Source of the DNA: an uncultured Bacteroidales bacterium
GTDB taxonomy: Bacteria; Bacteroidota; Bacteroidia; Bacteroidales; P3
Direction of reading: 5' to 3'
Assembly: GCA_900314725.1 (NCBI GenBank)
Contig: OMWJ01000011.1
Coordinates: 1 to 60,578, forward strand
Length of the DNA stretch: 60,578 nucleotides
Shown here: positions 7,410 to 19,100 of the stretch, in pieces
Layout: each line of letters starts with the position of its first letter
Numbering within the stretch: the first letter of the stretch is position 1
Translations under genes and position numbers: made by a program
Notes under the pieces: model-generated
What the model was told of the DNA's origin: nothing
Databases searched by the model: none
The model's input: the letters and a program-made list of their open reading frames with translations, nothing else

Positions 7410-10400
7410 TTATTGGAATGAATTCAAATCCACTGGACGTAAAGCTCCAAACCATTTGATGAGAGTTTCTCCTACTCCATCTGCCTTAATATGGATTAGA
7501 TATATACCTCCGGAAATTTGTAAACCTCGTTCGTTCTTCAAATCCCATTCAACGTATGTCTGAGCAGAACCACTACCTGGAGTAATTGAACGAGAAGGAC
7601 CCCTAAGTTTTCTAACAACCGTTCCATCTACAGAATAGATAGTTATGTAACACTCTGGTGGAAGATTAGTAATCTTAACTATATTCGCTACCTGGTCTCC
7701 CTCATACAAAGAACTTGCGTAGTAAGGATTTGGAACAACTGTTATAGCATCTAACAACGCATCAGCATTAGATCTTCCTGTTTGAACTTGTGGTATCAAA
7801 TCTGAAGCAATACCAAAGCGATACATTGGGAAGTTGTTGTTCAATGGAGAATCTGACTTAACACCAGAATTACTCCAATTGATTGCATATGGTTTTCTAA
7901 TTCTGATTTGAACAGTTGCATCTGTTGGTATCAAAGAAGGAGATCTTTGAGCCAATGGAACAACAGTTTCACTTGCATTACCGTATGCAAATACTCCACT
8001 TGCTGCTGGAGCACCTACCCACATGATAGAAGAGAACAATTTTTCTACTTCAACAAAGTTATTAACGCTTGTTGTTGAAGATATATCATTGCAGTTATCT
8101 AACAGTTGTAAGTAGTTTCTTGCTGTAGCTCCCTCGTCGTATGCAGGGAATGTAACGTAAGTGTTTGCAGTAGATGTCTTATATAAGTGTCTTCCTGTTC
8201 CTATAACATATACAAAGTGATTTCCACCAAATGAACCTGCTGCAGGAGGATTCCACATCATATCTCTACCATTATATTGTCCTAATGAAGAGTTCTCACC
8301 AAACATCATATTAAGTCTTTCACCTGTTTCCAAATTGATTGCATAACCAGGGAACCAACTCATACCTGTCTCAGTAGTACTATATGAACCATCTTTTTCC
8401 CAAGAAGCATGCTTACGTAGCTGGAATTTCTTTGCATTACCTTCAGTCAAGTCTGAACTTGTTCCCATTTCTATAACAGGACACTTAGTCCATTTTGTCT
8501 TGTCTGATGTAAATACAATATCAACTGAAGCAAGATTATTCATATCATTGAACAACAATGAATTTACGTGAATAGCAGTATATGACTGATCTCTTACTGT
8601 TGTGATGTCTGTATTTTCATCGTAATAGTAATAACGAGAAAATGCTGGGTGAGAAGATGTGGTTGAAGCTAATCTGTATGGAGCCCAAGTTCCATTTACA
8701 CATTTCTCATACTCATTAGCAGCATCCAATGCAACATATCTATCTTGTATTGAAATAATAGTTTTATGATCATCTGACCAAGTTGTATCTGGCACCTTAC
8801 AATAGTAGTCATAGAAAGGACTTTCTGGGTCATTGTTCTCATCAAATACTGAACCCGAACGAATCCAGTTAGTTTCATCTGTAGCATCATCATCAGCAAA
8901 ACCAGTAAGCCATGCTTTAGATTGATCTCCATAAACTATTGTTGAGTATAACAATGAACCTTGATTTAATACATTAGCTCTTACTGAAGTCATGAACTCT
9001 TTTGAAGGGTTTTGAACAGAAGCTCTTGTTATTGGTGTAGCAATCTGTTGAGCATTACTCAAAGAGATAGATATACCAAGACCAAATATAATCTGTTCAT
9101 TAACATCACTCAAAGGTCTATCTGACCAAATAGTATCTACATCATCATATAATGGAGAACCATCAACAGTTGTAAGCATCCAAGTTGCATCTGTCATACT
9201 TGTTGTATCATAAACAGTTACATGAGGAGTTACAGTTGAATCTATTGTTGAAGCTGGTATGAATTTCAAATAGTATGAACCAGCTTTAACTCTCAATGGA
9301 TCTACTATTTTAACATCTATAGGACCGGCATTAGCAATATACTCAGGTTCTGTAATAATATTTACAGGATTACCTGCTGCATCTGTTGGAGGTTCTGTAT
9401 TAGCTTTTCCCATAAGAGCTTCCACTGAAGCCTTTTGAAGATTTAGTATCAAACCTCCATTGCCATAACCTTCGACACGTGTAATCTCAGGAGCAACACC
9501 GTATGATGTTCTTACTGAAGTACCATTTTGCTGTCCTGAAAGTTTATGAGGTATAGCAACAACAGATTCTATTGAAGAACCGTCACCTTTCTTACGAGAA
9601 GCAAGATAAGGTTGCTTTTGTCCATCAAGTTTATTTACATCTGTTGGAGAATACTCTTTAAATACATTTTGAGCGTATGCTATAGCAACATAATAGTATT
9701 TTTTGTTATTTACAATTCTCTTGTCTGTACTTGTAGCGAACAAGTCTTCTGTTATACGGAATGTGTGTTTTATACCTTGGTTAGTTCCCTTAACCATAAC
9801 TTGTACTGGCTTATCTGAAGTAAAGTCATAGTTAGTTAATGTAGTGATATTATTCTTGATATCACATTGAGCAACCAATTGAGCCTTGCTGTTATCATAT
9901 ATATCAGAAACAGAAACAGTAGCATCTTTCAATTGGAAAATTTGATAACCTTCAAACTCGTAGTATCTGTTTGGCAACGCTCCATTAACTGAATCGTTAG
10001 GAATAGATGCATCCAAAATTCTGAAACTTTCGTTCATATTGTTTCCTGATTCATTTGTCAAATAAAGAATCAACTCTCTATCCAATTCCTGAACAACGAT
10101 ATCTGGAGCATCAGGACCTTCCAATACATTGAAGCAGTTATCAAACAATGCTTGACATTTATCATCTATCTTTCTAAGTAATTCAACTGAAGCATTTGGA
10201 CCTCCTGTTGCAGCTTGAGCAAAAGGAATACCAACAGTAATGTAGTTGATAGCACCTGGGTCAAGAGTGAAAGGACCAGCAGATTGCATGAAACGTCTAT
10301 CACCTACAGGGTTAGCATTACCATTGTTAGCTGTTGATTCACTCCAAGAGTGTGTTTTACCATAGTTTCTATCTTCTGGAGTACCCCAACCCCAAATATC

Positions 10401-12050
10401 ACTATCACCAGGGAACATGAAATCAGCTCTTACACCAGTATTGTCAGCAGCTCCATCATATGTGTTGAAACCATTACCACCATAATACATGTATTGGTTA
10501 TTCTTCCAAATACCACGCAAATAGTTGTAGTAGTGTGCAGCCTTAGTAGGCTCACCGTTATCTTGTGAAGAGTTGTTGTAGTAGATGAAACGTCTCATAC
10601 CAAAACGTTCGTCTTTTGCTATACCATTACCAAAGTTTACACCATTGATAGCACAAGCAAAATCCTCATTACCATTCTCTGGGAACCATGCTAATTTATA
10701 CTTATCTGCATTGTCTGCCAAAAGAACGTTAAGATCTGCCTTTAGGTTTCCAGCAGCTATTTGTGCATCTATCTGAGATTGATACTTAGCAAGTTCTGCT
10801 TCACCATAAATAGATTTGAAAGCAGCTGTATCAACCTTTGGTATATCCTTGCTGTATTTTGCATCCATATAAGGACCCTGGAAGAAGTCTATACCAACAG
10901 CAGGAGGGTTACCTGAATATGCACCTTGCCCTGGACCGTCATCAGCATCTCCATTGTAACAATAACCTAAACCACGCTCAACATCACAACCTACATAGTC
11001 ATCAAAAGCATAACCCAAATCTGGATCCACCCATTGAGAGAAGTATGTATTCTTTAGTTTGAAAGCAGAACGGTTGATGATTTCGTATGAATAGAAAGTC
11101 ATATCGTTGATTTCATTATTCATAGTGAAAGCAAAAGCTTGAGCTCTAATTTCCAAACCAATAGCATACTGAGAACTTGACTCAGTGTGAGCAGCACCCT
11201 TATCATTAAATATCCACCAAAGAGTTTCGTCTCCTTTTAGAACTTGGTCTACAAGCAAACCATTATGTACTTTAGCAGTACCACCTGTTTGGTAAATATC
11301 TGAGTTAGTAGATTCGTATGTTGGTGTTGGAGTATAAGGAACACCTGGAGGTAGAGAATCCTTTATTCTTGCTGGACAAAGTAATCCATCAAAATCATAG
11401 TAAGGATAATCTCCATTCTCTGGGTTATATCTTCCATCACCATCTCTATCAAAGAAAGGAGCAAGGAAACGAGATTGTCCTAAACTTTCGTTACCATTTC
11501 CTGGCCACTCTTTAATAGCATCTGTTAAATATTCAGGGTCTATTCCTTGAAAATGTCCCAAATCATCTTTTTGGAAGTGAGCGACAAATTCTTGTACTTC
11601 TGCCTTTGTTATTCTATAAAGTTTATCCCATTGATCACAGACAGCTCTATTAACAGAAGCGTTGTTATCAACAGTCAAAGGACCTGGCCAAAAGTCTTGT
11701 CCTTCTGAACCGAAACGCATAGCAGCTACACGCAACTGATCATTTTCGTCCATACCTCCAATCCAAAGAGCAGAACAGAAAAGGGCAGTAGAATTACCTG
11801 CCTTTGGTACAAAATATTGAGCAGTAGCACCGTCAGTCCACATATTACCACCTTGGTTAATACGAACACGTACGTTGTTGATGCTTAGCTCAGCAGAACC
11901 TTGTGCTTTTCTACAAGACTCAACTCCATCTTTATATCTTGGCTTAGCAGCCTTCTTGGTTGCCCCCTTATATGGCATAGCATCAAGAGAGAAACTTACG
12001 AAGCATAAGCAAAATATTAATAATGATAATTTACCTAAAATATTTTTCAT
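7410..12050 (-). CDS. Very large exported protein with FlgD/T9SS-like C-terminal domain
   Basis: A 1546-aa protein. I chose the ATG at 12048-12050 because it gives a clean signal peptide (MKNILGKLSLLIFCLCFVSFSLDA); the frame is open 33 nt further upstream. Mature residues include aromatic-rich, DG/ND-rich segments, among them calcium-loop-like DRDGDGRYNPENGDYPYYD. The C-terminus has the pattern VVPNPYY, VKITNLPPECYITIYSVDG, YVEWDLKNERG..ISGGIYLI, which is like FlgD/T9SS type A domains but followed by a further 25 residues. Position between a TonB-dependent receptor and a PorV/PorQ-type protein suggests one surface complex. Function is unknown; similar trios occur in other Bacteroidota as far as I recall. 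Confidence 0.8.
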   Translation of the reverse strand: MKNILGKLSLLIFCLCFVSFSLDAMPYKGATKKAAKPRYKDGVESCRKAQGSAELSINNVRVRINQGGNMWTDGATAQYFVPKAGNSTALFCSALWIGGMDENDQLRVAAMRFGSEGQDFWPGPLTVDNNASVNRAVCDQWDKLYRITKAEVQEFVAHFQKDDLGHFQGIDPEYLTDAIKEWPGNGNESLGQSRFLAPFFDRDGDGRYNPENGDYPYYDFDGLLCPARIKDSLPPGVPYTPTPTYESTNSDIYQTGGTAKVHNGLLVDQVLKGDETLWWIFNDKGAAHTESSSQYAIGLEIRAQAFAFTMNNEINDMTFYSYEIINRSAFKLKNTYFSQWVDPDLGYAFDDYVGCDVERGLGYCYNGDADDGPGQGAYSGNPPAVGIDFFQGPYMDAKYSKDIPKVDTAAFKSIYGEAELAKYQSQIDAQIAAGNLKADLNVLLADNADKYKLAWFPENGNEDFACAINGVNFGNGIAKDERFGMRRFIYYNNSSQDNGEPTKAAHYYNYLRGIWKNNQYMYYGGNGFNTYDGAADNTGVRADFMFPGDSDIWGWGTPEDRNYGKTHSWSESTANNGNANPVGDRRFMQSAGPFTLDPGAINYITVGIPFAQAATGGPNASVELLRKIDDKCQALFDNCFNVLEGPDAPDIVVQELDRELILYLTNESGNNMNESFRILDASIPNDSVNGALPNRYYEFEGYQIFQLKDATVSVSDIYDNSKAQLVAQCDIKNNITTLTNYDFTSDKPVQVMVKGTNQGIKHTFRITEDLFATSTDKRIVNNKKYYYVAIAYAQNVFKEYSPTDVNKLDGQKQPYLASRKKGDGSSIESVVAIPHKLSGQQNGTSVRTSYGVAPEITRVEGYGNGGLILNLQKASVEALMGKANTEPPTDAAGNPVNIITEPEYIANAGPIDVKIVDPLRVKAGSYYLKFIPASTIDSTVTPHVTVYDTTSMTDATWMLTTVDGSPLYDDVDTIWSDRPLSDVNEQIIFGLGISISLSNAQQIATPITRASVQNPSKEFMTSVRANVLNQGSLLYSTIVYGDQSKAWLTGFADDDATDETNWIRSGSVFDENNDPESPFYDYYCKVPDTTWSDDHKTIISIQDRYVALDAANEYEKCVNGTWAPYRLASTTSSHPAFSRYYYYDENTDITTVRDQSYTAIHVNSLLFNDMNNLASVDIVFTSDKTKWTKCPVIEMGTSSDLTEGNAKKFQLRKHASWEKDGSYSTTETGMSWFPGYAINLETGERLNMMFGENSSLGQYNGRDMMWNPPAAGSFGGNHFVYVIGTGRHLYKTSTANTYVTFPAYDEGATARNYLQLLDNCNDISSTTSVNNFVEVEKLFSSIMWVGAPAASGVFAYGNASETVVPLAQRSPSLIPTDATVQIRIRKPYAINWSNSGVKSDSPLNNNFPMYRFGIASDLIPQVQTGRSNADALLDAITVVPNPYYASSLYEGDQVANIVKITNLPPECYITIYSVDGTVVRKLRGPSRSITPGSGSAQTYVEWDLKNERGLQISGGIYLIHIKADGVGETLIKWFGALRPVDLNSFQ

Positions 12051-12088
12051 AACTTCTATATTATTTTCTTTATTACAACACAAACTAA

Positions 12089-15000
12089 TTAGAATTGATA
12101 AGAAACTCCTATTTCTACACTTCTTGGAGTAGAATAACGGTAAACAGAATTCAAATAAATCTGATAGTAATTTCTAAATGCTGTCTCATCTATATAAGAC
12201 TTAATTGTTGTTTGAGTCTCTGGGTCAGTCAAATATCCATCATCATCAGGGTCGCCTGTTACTGAATTTACACTTGTAATATTCTTGAAGTTAAATAGGT
12301 TTGTAACTGAACAGAATATATCCAATATAGTATTTCTCTTACCAACCTTTATGATAAATGCCTTATCAATTGTCATATCAACACGGTAGTACCAAGGCAA
12401 ACGAGAACCTCTGAATGAACCTACGATAGTTTGTTGATTTTGACTATAAAGTTTAGTGTAAGGAGTACCAGATTGAACAACACCTGTAAAGTTTACACCA
12501 AAGTTTTGTAACCACTTAATGGTTTTAACTCTTGGATTACCATCTTTATCTGTAACCTTACGTTTAGTTGTTGGTCCATTATACTTGTCTCCTCCTTCAT
12601 AACGGAAATCCAAATTAAATTTGAAAGCATGTCTTCTATCATCACTGATAGGGAACATCATCTTAACATTTGGATATCCTAAACGAATCAAAGAAACTAT
12701 AGTTGAAGAACCTAAACCTGTAGTACCTTCAGCATATTGAAGAGTATAACTTGCAGAAGCTCTTACATTCTTTATACGTCTAAGGTCATATTGAATTGTC
12801 ATACCTTTTGTGGTACGATAGTCTTGGTTGTCGTATGAATAATAAATATAGTTAGGGTCAGCACCTACATATTGAACAAGGTTGATAAGGTCTCTTGTCT
12901 GTTTGTAATAAGCTGAAATTGTCAAAGCAGAGTTCTTTGAAAGAACTTGTTGGAAACCTAACTCATAGTTTGTAATCTTTTCTGGTTTTAAGTTTGGATT
13001 ATTCAAAACAGGCTCACTCAAATCTGTCATACGTAAGTAACTTGCGTATGGAGCTTGCCAAGCACTTTCAGAAGGCCTACGTGCAATAACATCGTATGAT
13101 GCTTTGAACTCTGATTGGTCTGAAACAGGGAAAGAGAATGCTATACGAGGCATTGCTACTACCTGTGGTTCATAATCTTCAAAAGCATTTACAGATATTT
13201 CTGAAGGGAAACCTGTTGAAAGCAAAGTTCCTTTTCTGAAAGGCAATGGCTGTCCTGATGCTCCTGCTACACGCTTAGGATCTGAAGTAATCTCACCATT
13301 AGCAGTATACCAAGTTACATTTGAACCATAACCACGTCTAAAACCTGTAATAGTAACATTGTTTGTTGGCAAAGACTCTCCTTCAGAAAGCTGATTAACA
13401 TAAACAACAGCATCACCAGGTATCGTTGTAGGAATATCTGCATCATTACCAGCAGCTCTCATTTCTTTTACTGTGTATGCATCATAAATTAAGTAAGGGT
13501 CTTTTAATACCATTTGGTTACCATCAAATCTATCTACACGAACACCAATATTAAATACCAAATCACTGAACAAAAACTGGTCTTGAATATATCCTGCCAT
13601 GTATATTGGTTGCCAAGAACCTAAAACTCTGTTTCCATTCTTGCCATGGAAGAAATCTTGTAGAGAAGTTTTGCCTGTAATTCTCTTTCCTGTGTGGTCG
13701 TAACCACGCATAGAAACATAAGAAGAACCTCCCATGTTATATAACTCATCTGTTGAAAACAAATCCAAAGAGAATACATCTGGGTCATAACTATCTATAT
13801 CCAACATAGAAACATCTGTTATATTGTTGTAACCCAATGAACGCAAACGATCACGCAAATACTTATCAAAGTGTGATTGTGAAGTAGCATCAAAGTTTCT
13901 ATCGTATGTTACAACAGGATAGTAACCAGAATTGTCTATAATAGGATTGCTGTAGTCTGGGTAAAGATTGTGCATATTTTGTCTTTGACGCATAAGAGTC
14001 CATAAACCACCAGCAGCAAGAGAATATGAACTATAAGTCTTTTGGTCATATTGGAAACCTATTTCAACTTGGTGCTTACCTATATCGGCAGAAATCTTTG
14101 CTGCAGCATATATGTATTCATATTCACTCTTAGAGTAAGAAGAAGGAGAGATTCCAACATTAGTATATAATCCATATACAGTTGAAGGATAACTACCATT
14201 CATAAGACCTTTGTATGCCTCTAAGTAGTCCGCATTTCTTGTTGCGAAATCTCTAACTGAAGCGAATTCATCACCATAATAAATCTGATTAGTATAAGCT
14301 GCTAAACCAGGGTTATACTTTGCTGCTTGGAAAGACATTGAGTCTTGAGACCAAGAAGTAAGTTGTCTAACCCATTCTTCTGAACCATCTCCATCTACAT
14401 CATATAAAGCAAGATTATATGTTGGAGACCAGTAAGAAGTAAACTTACCTATATAACCATATTTGAAATAATCATCTTCAAAATCTGGATTATAATTACT
14501 TACACTGAAAGATCTTTCGTATGATGCAAGAGCATTGAACATAACATTCTTAATAAATGCAGTAGAACTCTCATCTGTTGATAACTTATGAGTGAAATCA
14601 GCCATTATCTGATACGAGTGTGATTTATAAGAACTGTTGTTATCATTATTCAACACCAAGTCTCCACTATTCTTTCCGAATGAATAAGTAAATTCTCCAT
14701 TAATCTTTAATGAAGTTCTATTTGATAAACGGAAATCTAAACCACCTTCCAAATACAATGCGTTCCCTCCAATATTAGGAATACGTCCAACCTGCTCAAA
14801 AGAATTTTTGTGCAAATAATAAGTTGAATAATTTACTCCTGCAGTTTGGTCAAAAACAAGAGGAGATTTAGAAACTCTTGCCAATGCGGAATCCTTAATC
14901 ATATAAGGTTCTCTACCATCAGCAAACAAACCTGAAGAAGAATGAGAGAAGAAACCTGACAAACGGAAACCTACCAATGTGTTTGTAGTATTGGTAGTCT

Positions 15001-15784
15001 TGTTGGTCTTTGTCCAAACAGGTCCTGTTAAATACAATTCTCCACGATGATAACCTCTTGTGTTAAAAGGTTCGGAAGTTCTGTAAGAAAGCATTCCCTC
15101 AAACTTGTTCTGTGGTGGTTTTAATGTAATATTCATTGTTCCTCCGATAGACTCACCATACTGAGCAGGGGTTCCTCCCAATATGACTTGCATATCTTGG
15201 ATAGCTGATTTTGGAACATTTACTGAAGATCTCTTTGCACCATTTACATATTGCTGCATAGAACCTTCACCACGTGCAGAACCAGCACCACCATCGTTGT
15301 CTTGTACTCCACCCATAGTCGCCAAGATAGCATCTACAGAATTGGCAGTAATTTTCTCTATATCATCAGAAGTAATACGGCTACCAGAAGTAGCTTCACC
15401 CTTTTGAATTAGAGGTACTGAATATTCTACGACAGTTACTTCTCCCAAAGTTGTAGATTCTGGTTTAAGTGCAATATCACCACCTGTTGAGAAACCGGTA
15501 GCAACAACTTTCACACCTTTTTTCATGATTGTACCATAACCTACAAAAGATGCTTGAATGTCATAGGTTCCAGGAGACAATGGCTTAATTTGATAAGTAC
15601 CATCCATTCCTGTTTGAGCACCACCCTTTTGTTCGCCATTCTGTAAGACAATGACGTTCACAAAAGGCAACGGCTCTTTTGTTTTTTCGTCTGTAATAGT
15701 ACCCGTAAGAACACCTTGCGCATACATTACATTGCCCGCAATCAACAGGCACAGCGTAAATAATATTCTTTTTAGCATACTCAT
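12089..15784 (-). CDS. TonB-dependent receptor with carboxypeptidase-like N-terminal domain
   Basis: A 1231-aa outer-membrane receptor. The signal peptide ends MYAQG. Residues about 25-110 form a CarboxypepD_reg-like fold (GVLTGTITDEKTKEPLPFVNVIV). The plug domain follows (GVQDNDGG, VNVPKSAIQDMQVILGGTPAQYGESIGG) and then a 22-strand-type barrel to the end (VEIGVSYQF, terminal F as expected). No SusD partner follows, so it is not a SusCD pair. Instead the gene sits in a set with a 1546-aa exported protein and a PorV/PorQ-type protein. The ligand is unknown. It lies 27 nt after the small membrane protein gene. Confidence 0.9.
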   Translation of the reverse strand: MSMLKRILFTLCLLIAGNVMYAQGVLTGTITDEKTKEPLPFVNVIVLQNGEQKGGAQTGMDGTYQIKPLSPGTYDIQASFVGYGTIMKKGVKVVATGFSTGGDIALKPESTTLGEVTVVEYSVPLIQKGEATSGSRITSDDIEKITANSVDAILATMGGVQDNDGGAGSARGEGSMQQYVNGAKRSSVNVPKSAIQDMQVILGGTPAQYGESIGGTMNITLKPPQNKFEGMLSYRTSEPFNTRGYHRGELYLTGPVWTKTNKTTNTTNTLVGFRLSGFFSHSSSGLFADGREPYMIKDSALARVSKSPLVFDQTAGVNYSTYYLHKNSFEQVGRIPNIGGNALYLEGGLDFRLSNRTSLKINGEFTYSFGKNSGDLVLNNDNNSSYKSHSYQIMADFTHKLSTDESSTAFIKNVMFNALASYERSFSVSNYNPDFEDDYFKYGYIGKFTSYWSPTYNLALYDVDGDGSEEWVRQLTSWSQDSMSFQAAKYNPGLAAYTNQIYYGDEFASVRDFATRNADYLEAYKGLMNGSYPSTVYGLYTNVGISPSSYSKSEYEYIYAAAKISADIGKHQVEIGFQYDQKTYSSYSLAAGGLWTLMRQRQNMHNLYPDYSNPIIDNSGYYPVVTYDRNFDATSQSHFDKYLRDRLRSLGYNNITDVSMLDIDSYDPDVFSLDLFSTDELYNMGGSSYVSMRGYDHTGKRITGKTSLQDFFHGKNGNRVLGSWQPIYMAGYIQDQFLFSDLVFNIGVRVDRFDGNQMVLKDPYLIYDAYTVKEMRAAGNDADIPTTIPGDAVVYVNQLSEGESLPTNNVTITGFRRGYGSNVTWYTANGEITSDPKRVAGASGQPLPFRKGTLLSTGFPSEISVNAFEDYEPQVVAMPRIAFSFPVSDQSEFKASYDVIARRPSESAWQAPYASYLRMTDLSEPVLNNPNLKPEKITNYELGFQQVLSKNSALTISAYYKQTRDLINLVQYVGADPNYIYYSYDNQDYRTTKGMTIQYDLRRIKNVRASASYTLQYAEGTTGLGSSTIVSLIRLGYPNVKMMFPISDDRRHAFKFNLDFRYEGGDKYNGPTTKRKVTDKDGNPRVKTIKWLQNFGVNFTGVVQSGTPYTKLYSQNQQTIVGSFRGSRLPWYYRVDMTIDKAFIIKVGKRNTILDIFCSVTNLFNFKNITSVNSVTGDPDDDGYLTDPETQTTIKSYIDETAFRNYYQIYLNSVYRYSTPRSVEIGVSYQF

Positions 15785-15811
15785 ATAGTGTATTGTTTTA
15801 TTTCATTAATA

Positions 15812-16108
15812 TTATTTATAAGGTCTATCCAAAATAGCAGAATAAATAATAGCCTTTTTCATGTCTATTATCCGTTCTTTGTTGGCTACTTTGTTTTCCT
15901 TCATAACCTGACTATCTGTATTAAGTTCCGACTCATTATATTTGGGATAAGAATTTCTGTTCTTTGTATAACTTTTTGCCTTTCCTTTCTTCCCTTCACC
16001 AGTTCCTACAGAACTAAGGGTAGGAAAAACCTTTTCTCCTTTTTTTGAAGAAGAAACTGAAGCAAGAGTTATCAAAACAGCAATTATTATCCCAAATAAT
16101 GTAGCCAT
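15812..16108 (-). CDS. Small membrane-anchored protein of unknown function
   Basis: A 98-aa protein: N-terminal hydrophobic segment (MATLFGIIIAVLITLASV, residues 1-18), then a basic, polar tail rich in K and S. I do not recognise a family. It fits exactly between secDF (4 nt after the secDF stop) and the TonB-dependent receptor (27 nt before its start), which supports it being a real gene and co-transcribed. A role in export or assembly of the downstream outer-membrane proteins is only an inference from position. The ATG is the only good start that includes the hydrophobic segment. Confidence 0.65.
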   Translation of the reverse strand: MATLFGIIIAVLITLASVSSSKKGEKVFPTLSSVGTGEGKKGKAKSYTKNRNSYPKYNESELNTDSQVMKENKVANKERIIDMKKAIIYSAILDRPYK

Positions 16109-16112
16109 AATA

Positions 16113-19100
16113 TTATTTATTATTATTGTTTTTTCTTGTAATCAGTGCATAAGCTGTAGGACATGCTACGCAAAGTGAAGCGAAACAACCTGCAGCAATA
16201 CCAATAAACATTGAGAATGAGAATCCTCTCAAACCTTCTCCACCGAAGATAAAGATAACTAACAAAGTCAATAGAGTTGTTCCTAAAGTGTTGAAAGTAC
16301 GAGACAAGGTTTGATTCATTGCATCATTCATCAGTTTGCCATAATCTTCCTTAGGGAACAGATTAACATTTTCTCTTACACGGTCAAACACAATAACGGT
16401 ATCATTCACTGAATATCCAATAACTGTTAATACAACCGCAACAAACTGCTGATCTACTTCTAAACTAAATGGCATTATCCTGTTGAACAAAGCAAATGCT
16501 CCAATAGTTACCAAAGCATCAAAAGCCAAAGAAGTAAGAGATGCTAAACCATACTGCCATTTTTTGAATCTTATTGCTATATATATAAATATAAGTACAA
16601 GAGAAACTAAAACGGCTATGATAGCAGAACGTTGAATATCTTCAGCCATCGTAGGACCAACCTTTTCAGAAGATATAATTCCTAATGGACTTGTTTGAGT
16701 AGAACGGAATTTATCTAATGTTATAGTTTTATCTTTATAGAATGATTGAACACCTGTAAACAATTTTGCAATAGCTTCATTATTTACCTGTTCATCATCT
16801 TCCTTAATTTTATAATCAGTTGTTACCTTAACCTGATAAGCAGGTCCAAATGTTTTAACCTCTGGTGCCGAACCATACTCTTTAGAAAGAGCTGAACGGA
16901 TTGCCTCTGGTTGAACATCTTGATCAAAACGAACTACGTATGTTCTACCTCCTGCAAAATCAACACCCAAGTCTAAGCCTTTAAATGCTAAAGAACATAT
17001 AGCTATAAGTGCTAACACTGCAACAACAATCCATTGTTTTTTATGATTACCAACAAAATTAACATTAGGTTTCTCAAGGAAATGTTGAGTAAGTTTAGTA
17101 TAGAAAGCGATATTTCTCTTCTCTCCACCTTTTCTATTAAGTAGAGATTCAAATACTAAACGAGAAACAAAAATACCAGAGAATAGGGTTGTAAGAATAC
17201 CTATACATAATACAATTGCAAAACCTTGAACAGGACCACTACCAAAATATGCAAGTACTATACCTGTTAATAAGGTAGTAACGTTTCCGTCTATAATAGC
17301 AGAATATGCAACCTTGTATCCATCTGCGATAGCAGAACCTATATGTTTTCCTTTTAATATCTCTTCTTTAATACGTTCATTGATGATAACGTTAGCATCA
17401 ACAGCCATACCCATAGTAAGAACTATACCTGCTATACCAGGCAAAGTAAGAACAGCTCCCAAAGATGCCAACACTCCAAATAAGAAGAACAAATTGACAA
17501 CTAAAGCAATACAAGCCGCAATACCTGCTGTGCTATAGAAGAATATCATATATATAAGTACAAGTATTATCGCAAATAGGAAAGACATCATACCTGCCTT
17601 TATTGATTCTTCTCCTAAAGAAGGACCGACAACTGATTCTTGAACTATCTTTGCAGGAGCAGTAAGCTTACCGGATTTAAGAATATTTGCCAAATCCTTT
17701 GTTTCTTCAACAGTAAATGAACCAGAAATTTCTGAACGACCTCCGTCAATTTCACCATTTACTCTTGGAGCAGAATAAACAACACTGTCCAAAACAATAG
17801 CAATACATTCTCCTACATGGTTACCTGTTATCTTAGCCCATTTTCTTGCTGCTTCATCTTTCATAACCATAGAAACGACAGGACTTCCTGTTTGATTGAA
17901 GTCATCTTTTGCGTCAGAAATAACATCACCATCTAACAACGGACCATTCTTTTCTACATGTACTGCATAAAGTTCATATTCGTTAGTCTTATTTATCGGC
18001 TTTGCAGACCAAAGGAACAACAAGTCTTTTGGCATTTTAGCTTGAGCCTTTTTCAAAAGACGATTGATTTCTGCTCTGTTTTGCCCTTTAGCTGTTGCAA
18101 CTGCAAGAGTCATTTGCATCTTGCTTGGAGTAAATAAAGAAAGTAAAGGTCTTGCATTTTCTTCAGGCTTTACTTCTTGCTTTTCCTCTGATGCTTGTTC
18201 TGTTGCACTTGACACGGTAGAAGTCTCTTCAGAAATTTCTTCTGCAACTTCTTCAGAAGATCTACTTCCGACAGAAAGCCATGCATCCATATCTTGCAAA
18301 GCTTTAGCAGCTTTATTTAAATCCTTTTCTACTAACCAGAACTGCAAACGAGCACTACCTTCTAAGAGGTTAGTAACACGTTGAGGGTCTTTAACACCTG
18401 GAAGTTCTATAAGTATTCTTTCTGTAGCATCAAGTTTTTGAATTGTAGGCTGAGCTACTCCAAATTTATCTATACGTTTAGACAATACTTGATAAGTTGT
18501 TTGGAAAGCATCACTACATTGATCGCTTATTGCTGAAATTACTTGATCATTTGTGGAATTCTTAGTTATTCCTTTTTCCTTTAACTTAGTGCTGAAAAAT
18601 GCTGCAAGCTCTACATTTTTTGATTGCTTAACAACATCAGCAAATCTATCTATATATTTACCTCCACTTTGACGATGTAAAACTGTTGCCTTTTTCAAAA
18701 GAGAAGATAAAGTTGCATCTTCTGGATTGACAGCAAGGTTTTTAATAACGTCAATTGTGGAAACTTCCATCATAACGTTCATACCTCCCTTAAGGTCAAG
18801 ACCAAGATTGATTTCTCTTGCCTTGCATTCCTTATAAGAGAATTTACGCATAAATAAGAAATTGTATACTGTTTTCTCTGAAATAGAGTCCAAGTATGCA
18901 TTTTCTCTTTGATCTTCAATAGAATCTTTATAAGCCAACTTGTCTGCATCAGATAAGTCTAATTTAAGATTCTGCATTTCTTTTGCAGCCATTTGCTTAC
19001 CATACGCCTCTGCCTTACTTTCAACACGTTTTGTTACCAACGTAAAAGAAAGTTGATAAATACATATCAACGCAAATAGCACTGCAATTACTCTAATAGC

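Noticed and set aside
8696-8932. Methionine-rich 78-codon open frame
   Set aside because: It is an out-of-frame shadow inside the 1546-aa exported protein gene.
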